In this document: piece by piece, positions 12,894-14,434 of the stretch
How the letters are laid out: every line of letters starts with the position of its first letter
Numbering within the stretch: position 1 is the first letter of the stretch
Assembly: GCA_964434735.1 (NCBI GenBank)
Contig: CAYSWK010000028.1
Span: 1-14,434, forward strand
DNA from: CAYSWK01 sp964434735
GTDB taxonomy: Archaea > Micrarchaeota > Micrarchaeia > Anstonellales > Bilamarchaeaceae
Direction: 5' to 3'
Length of the DNA stretch: 14,434 bases
Made by a program: the position numbers and the translations under genes
Notes under the pieces: model-generated
The model's input: the letters and a program-made list of their open reading frames with translations, nothing else
Told to the model about the DNA's origin: nothing
Databases searched by the model: none

Positions 12894-13643
12894 TTACATA
12901 AACCTCAAAACTTCATTCAAAATAGGGAGCAATTTCTTTTCCGCCTTTCGAAGCAGCTCGCTGCATGTGCTTTCACTAATTCCTATTCTTTGTGCGAGTT
13001 CTTCGATGGAGACCTTCTTTGGCTCTTCGTAATAACCATAACGGCAGGCAAGGTCAAATACTTCTTTTTGCCTGTCAGTCAAACTTTCTGAAGCACTGCG
13101 CATTTTAGTAAACCCTGAAGTATGAAACGTTTCAAGGTTGAGTGTTTCCTTGCCCTCAAGCAGCCGTTTTGATTTAATTTTAACGTCATATCCTTTTTCA
13201 GAAACAAGGTCAATGTATTCTTTAAGACTTTTGAAATTGGGTGCAATCATAGTAACTTTATCGACACCTTCTTCACTCCAGGTCGGCTCAATCCAAACAG
13301 TCCCGCTTTTTGCAATACTTGGTGCACTGGAACTTTGTCTTGTTTGACGAACTGAAAGTTGAGTGGTTGTTGGGCCGGAAAAGAGAACGTGCACGTCTTT
13401 AATGTGCTTATGTGCCCGCATGACTTTTATGACGTTTTTTACTTCACTTGAATCTACTTCAAAGATGTTCGTTACCGTCCGTTCGTCGCTTCCAACGGTT
13501 TTGATCCATTTAACGACAAGTCCGCGAAGTTTATCGCAGGTATCAATACTAATGCAATCATGCATTTGCTCAAGTTCAATAATGAGTGGAGTCTCATCAG
13601 GCATAGGTATAGTTATGAACGGAGTATTTATATGTATTTTCAT
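12894..13643 (-). CDS. HTH_10 (bat-type) transcriptional regulator 2
   Basis: A 249-residue archaeal regulator. The C-terminal HTH_10 domain (about 188-240) reads LTDRQKEVFDLACRYGYYEE, then PKKVSIEELAQRIGISES and LLRKAEKKLLPILNEV, the family signature. The N-terminal 180 residues form the ligand- or redox-sensing part typical of this group, with a short HDC motif (28-30) and C36 but none of the extra cysteines of its neighbour. It looks like a paralogue of regulator 1. ATG 13643 is preferred: an AT-rich element around 13664-13676 is centred 26-27 bases upstream, giving a leaderless start; TTG 13658 is unlikely. It sits 50 bases downstream of regulator 1 and upstream of the PLP remnant and A-B-C, on the same strand. 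Control of A-B-C is an inference from position only. Confidence 0.9.
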   Translation of the reverse strand: MKIHINTPFITIPMPDETPLIIELEQMHDCISIDTCDKLRGLVVKWIKTVGSDERTVTNIFEVDSSEVKNVIKVMRAHKHIKDVHVLFSGPTTTQLSVRQTRQSSSAPSIAKSGTVWIEPTWSEEGVDKVTMIAPNFKSLKEYIDLVSEKGYDVKIKSKRLLEGKETLNLETFHTSGFTKMRSASESLTDRQKEVFDLACRYGYYEEPKKVSIEELAQRIGISESTCSELLRKAEKKLLPILNEVLRFM

Positions 13644-13663
13644 ACTGTTCTTTTGCAAAGAGG

Positions 13664-13676
13664 TTACTAATAACTA
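13664..13676 (-). promoter_or_regulatory. TATA-like element of HTH_10 regulator 2
   Basis: Minus strand reads TAGTTATTAGTAA, centred 26-27 bases before ATG 13643. It contains a short imperfect symmetry (GTTA and TAAC arms). Confidence 0.4.
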
Positions 13677-13693
13677 CTCCCAGTCTGGACAGG

Positions 13694-14401
13694 TCACATC
13701 TTCTTCATAACTTTTAAGAAGAGGGGCATAAGCTTACTTTCCGCTTTCCTTAAGTGCTCGGCAACGGTTGCCTTGTCAATCCCAAGATGCACGGCCAACT
13801 CATCAAGCGTGATTTTCTTTGGAGTATCATAGTATCCTGCATTGCACGCCCGTTCAAAAATATCAAATTGCTTTTCCGTAAGCATCCCCTTTGCCACTTT
13901 CATTTCCAAAAACCCTGAGGTCTTGAACGTTGCTAAACCATTAAGCTCAGGTTCGTGCAAAAATGTTTTCGAGCGTAATTTGACGTCATAATCTTTATGC
14001 TCTGACATTTCACCTATGATGTCCTTCATATCATTAAACGTTGGCGAAAGTACCATAATTTTGTCTGTTCCTGAGTGGGTAACAGTTTGGTCAACATGAC
14101 CGGATTTATATTTATGGAGCACGTGGATTGCCATTGCATTGTATTTTGATACAATTTTTACCATTGCCATTTTGGGCGTGAGGATGAACACTTCTACTCG
14201 TTTTACCAAAGAGTGTTTTTTGATGAAGTCAATGTCCTTTTTGGGGTCTGAGGATTGGATATACGCGATGTTCGTAATAAATCCATCCTTGACTTCTGCG
14301 GGGGTGCAGGTAATTTTACAATCAGGATTATGTTCAGTAGCTTCGCAGGTCCAGCAGTGGTGGCTTATTTCAAGCTCATAAAGAAGCGGTTTGTCCTGCA
14401 T
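13694..14401 (-). CDS. HTH_10 (bat-type) transcriptional regulator 1, Cys-rich N-terminus
   Basis: A 235-residue regulator of the same family. The C-terminal HTH_10 domain (about 173-225) reads MLTEKQFDIFERACNAGYYD, then TPKKITLDELAVHLGIDKAT and EHLRKAESKLMP. Near the N-terminus, HHCWTCEATEHNPDCKITC supplies His14, His15, Cys16, Cys19, Cys28 and Cys32, an arrangement able to bind a metal or react to redox change. HTH_10 relatives commonly have HxCWTS here; the extra cysteines are unusual. ATG 14401 is chosen because the AT-rich TTAAATAG element is about 26 bases upstream; TTG 14413 is the alternative. It is followed after about 50 bases by its paralogue. Sensing role inferred; DNA-binding role secure. 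Confidence 0.9.
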   Translation of the reverse strand: MQDKPLLYELEISHHCWTCEATEHNPDCKITCTPAEVKDGFITNIAYIQSSDPKKDIDFIKKHSLVKRVEVFILTPKMAMVKIVSKYNAMAIHVLHKYKSGHVDQTVTHSGTDKIMVLSPTFNDMKDIIGEMSEHKDYDVKLRSKTFLHEPELNGLATFKTSGFLEMKVAKGMLTEKQFDIFERACNAGYYDTPKKITLDELAVHLGIDKATVAEHLRKAESKLMPLFLKVMKKM

Positions 14402-14421
14402 GAATTTTTTCAAATCATCAT

Positions 14422-14433
14422 AACTATTTAATC
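14422..14433 (-). promoter_or_regulatory. TATA box of HTH_10 regulator 1
   Basis: Minus strand reads GATTAAATAGTT at the very right edge, centred about 26 bases before ATG 14401. Confidence 0.5.
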
Positions 14434-14434
14434 C

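Noticed and set aside
13760..13772. Perfect palindrome GGCAACGGTTGCC
   Set aside because: It lies inside the HTH-encoding part of regulator 1 and is explained by the codons there; no promoter is nearby.
1..14434. tRNA, rRNA, CRISPR arrays, transposases, integrases
   Set aside because: Read through for T-loop-like GGTTC-A-TC segments, regularly spaced repeats and mobile-element motifs; none was convincing.

Overview
This window looks archaeal. Promoters carry TATA boxes centred about 24 to 27 bases ahead of start codons, so many first genes appear leaderless, while genes inside an operon carry Shine-Dalgarno sites. The encoded families fit: two bat-type HTH_10 regulators, an XRE-type HTH fused to a CBS pair, an archaeal-style MetRS and a SAM hydrolase. 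DNA is moderately AT-rich. I cannot assign a lineage; a euryarchaeal or DPANN genome is plausible.

Left half (1-8583), mostly household metabolism. metG (minus, runs off the left edge) faces a small HD-domain alarmone hydrolase-like gene. That gene converges, with a 14-base overlap, on a SAM hydrolase (minus). The hydrolase is divergent from an HTH-CBS regulator whose promoter carries a perfect palindrome. A 400-base gap then holds a small minus-strand ORF split by an in-frame TAA. tdh (minus) and a GH114/TM1410-type lipoprotein (plus) share one AT-rich promoter element. kbl, a methyltransferase and a previously uncalled 58-residue ORF follow on plus. tdh and kbl together make the threonine to glycine plus acetyl-CoA pathway.

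Right half (8573-14434), all on minus and mostly unfamiliar. Read 5' to 3' it holds two HTH_10 regulators, a headless remnant of a PLP-enzyme C-terminal domain, three tightly coupled genes A, B and C (284, 281 and 241 residues), and a 508-residue class V-like PLP enzyme with its own promoter. B and C look like diverged paralogues, each with an N-terminal glycine/asparagine-rich beta-solenoid-like segment and a helical middle. All three share a C-terminal tail pattern. C has an obvious 19-residue tandem repeat. The remnant resembles the C-terminus of the intact PLP enzyme, so PLP genes once flanked A-B-C on both sides. This A-B-C-PLP cluster is the best candidate for an undescribed system. A self-assembling scaffold tied to an amino-acid-modifying enzyme is one reading, but the sequence alone does not establish a function.

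I saw no tRNA, rRNA, CRISPR array, transposase or integrase.
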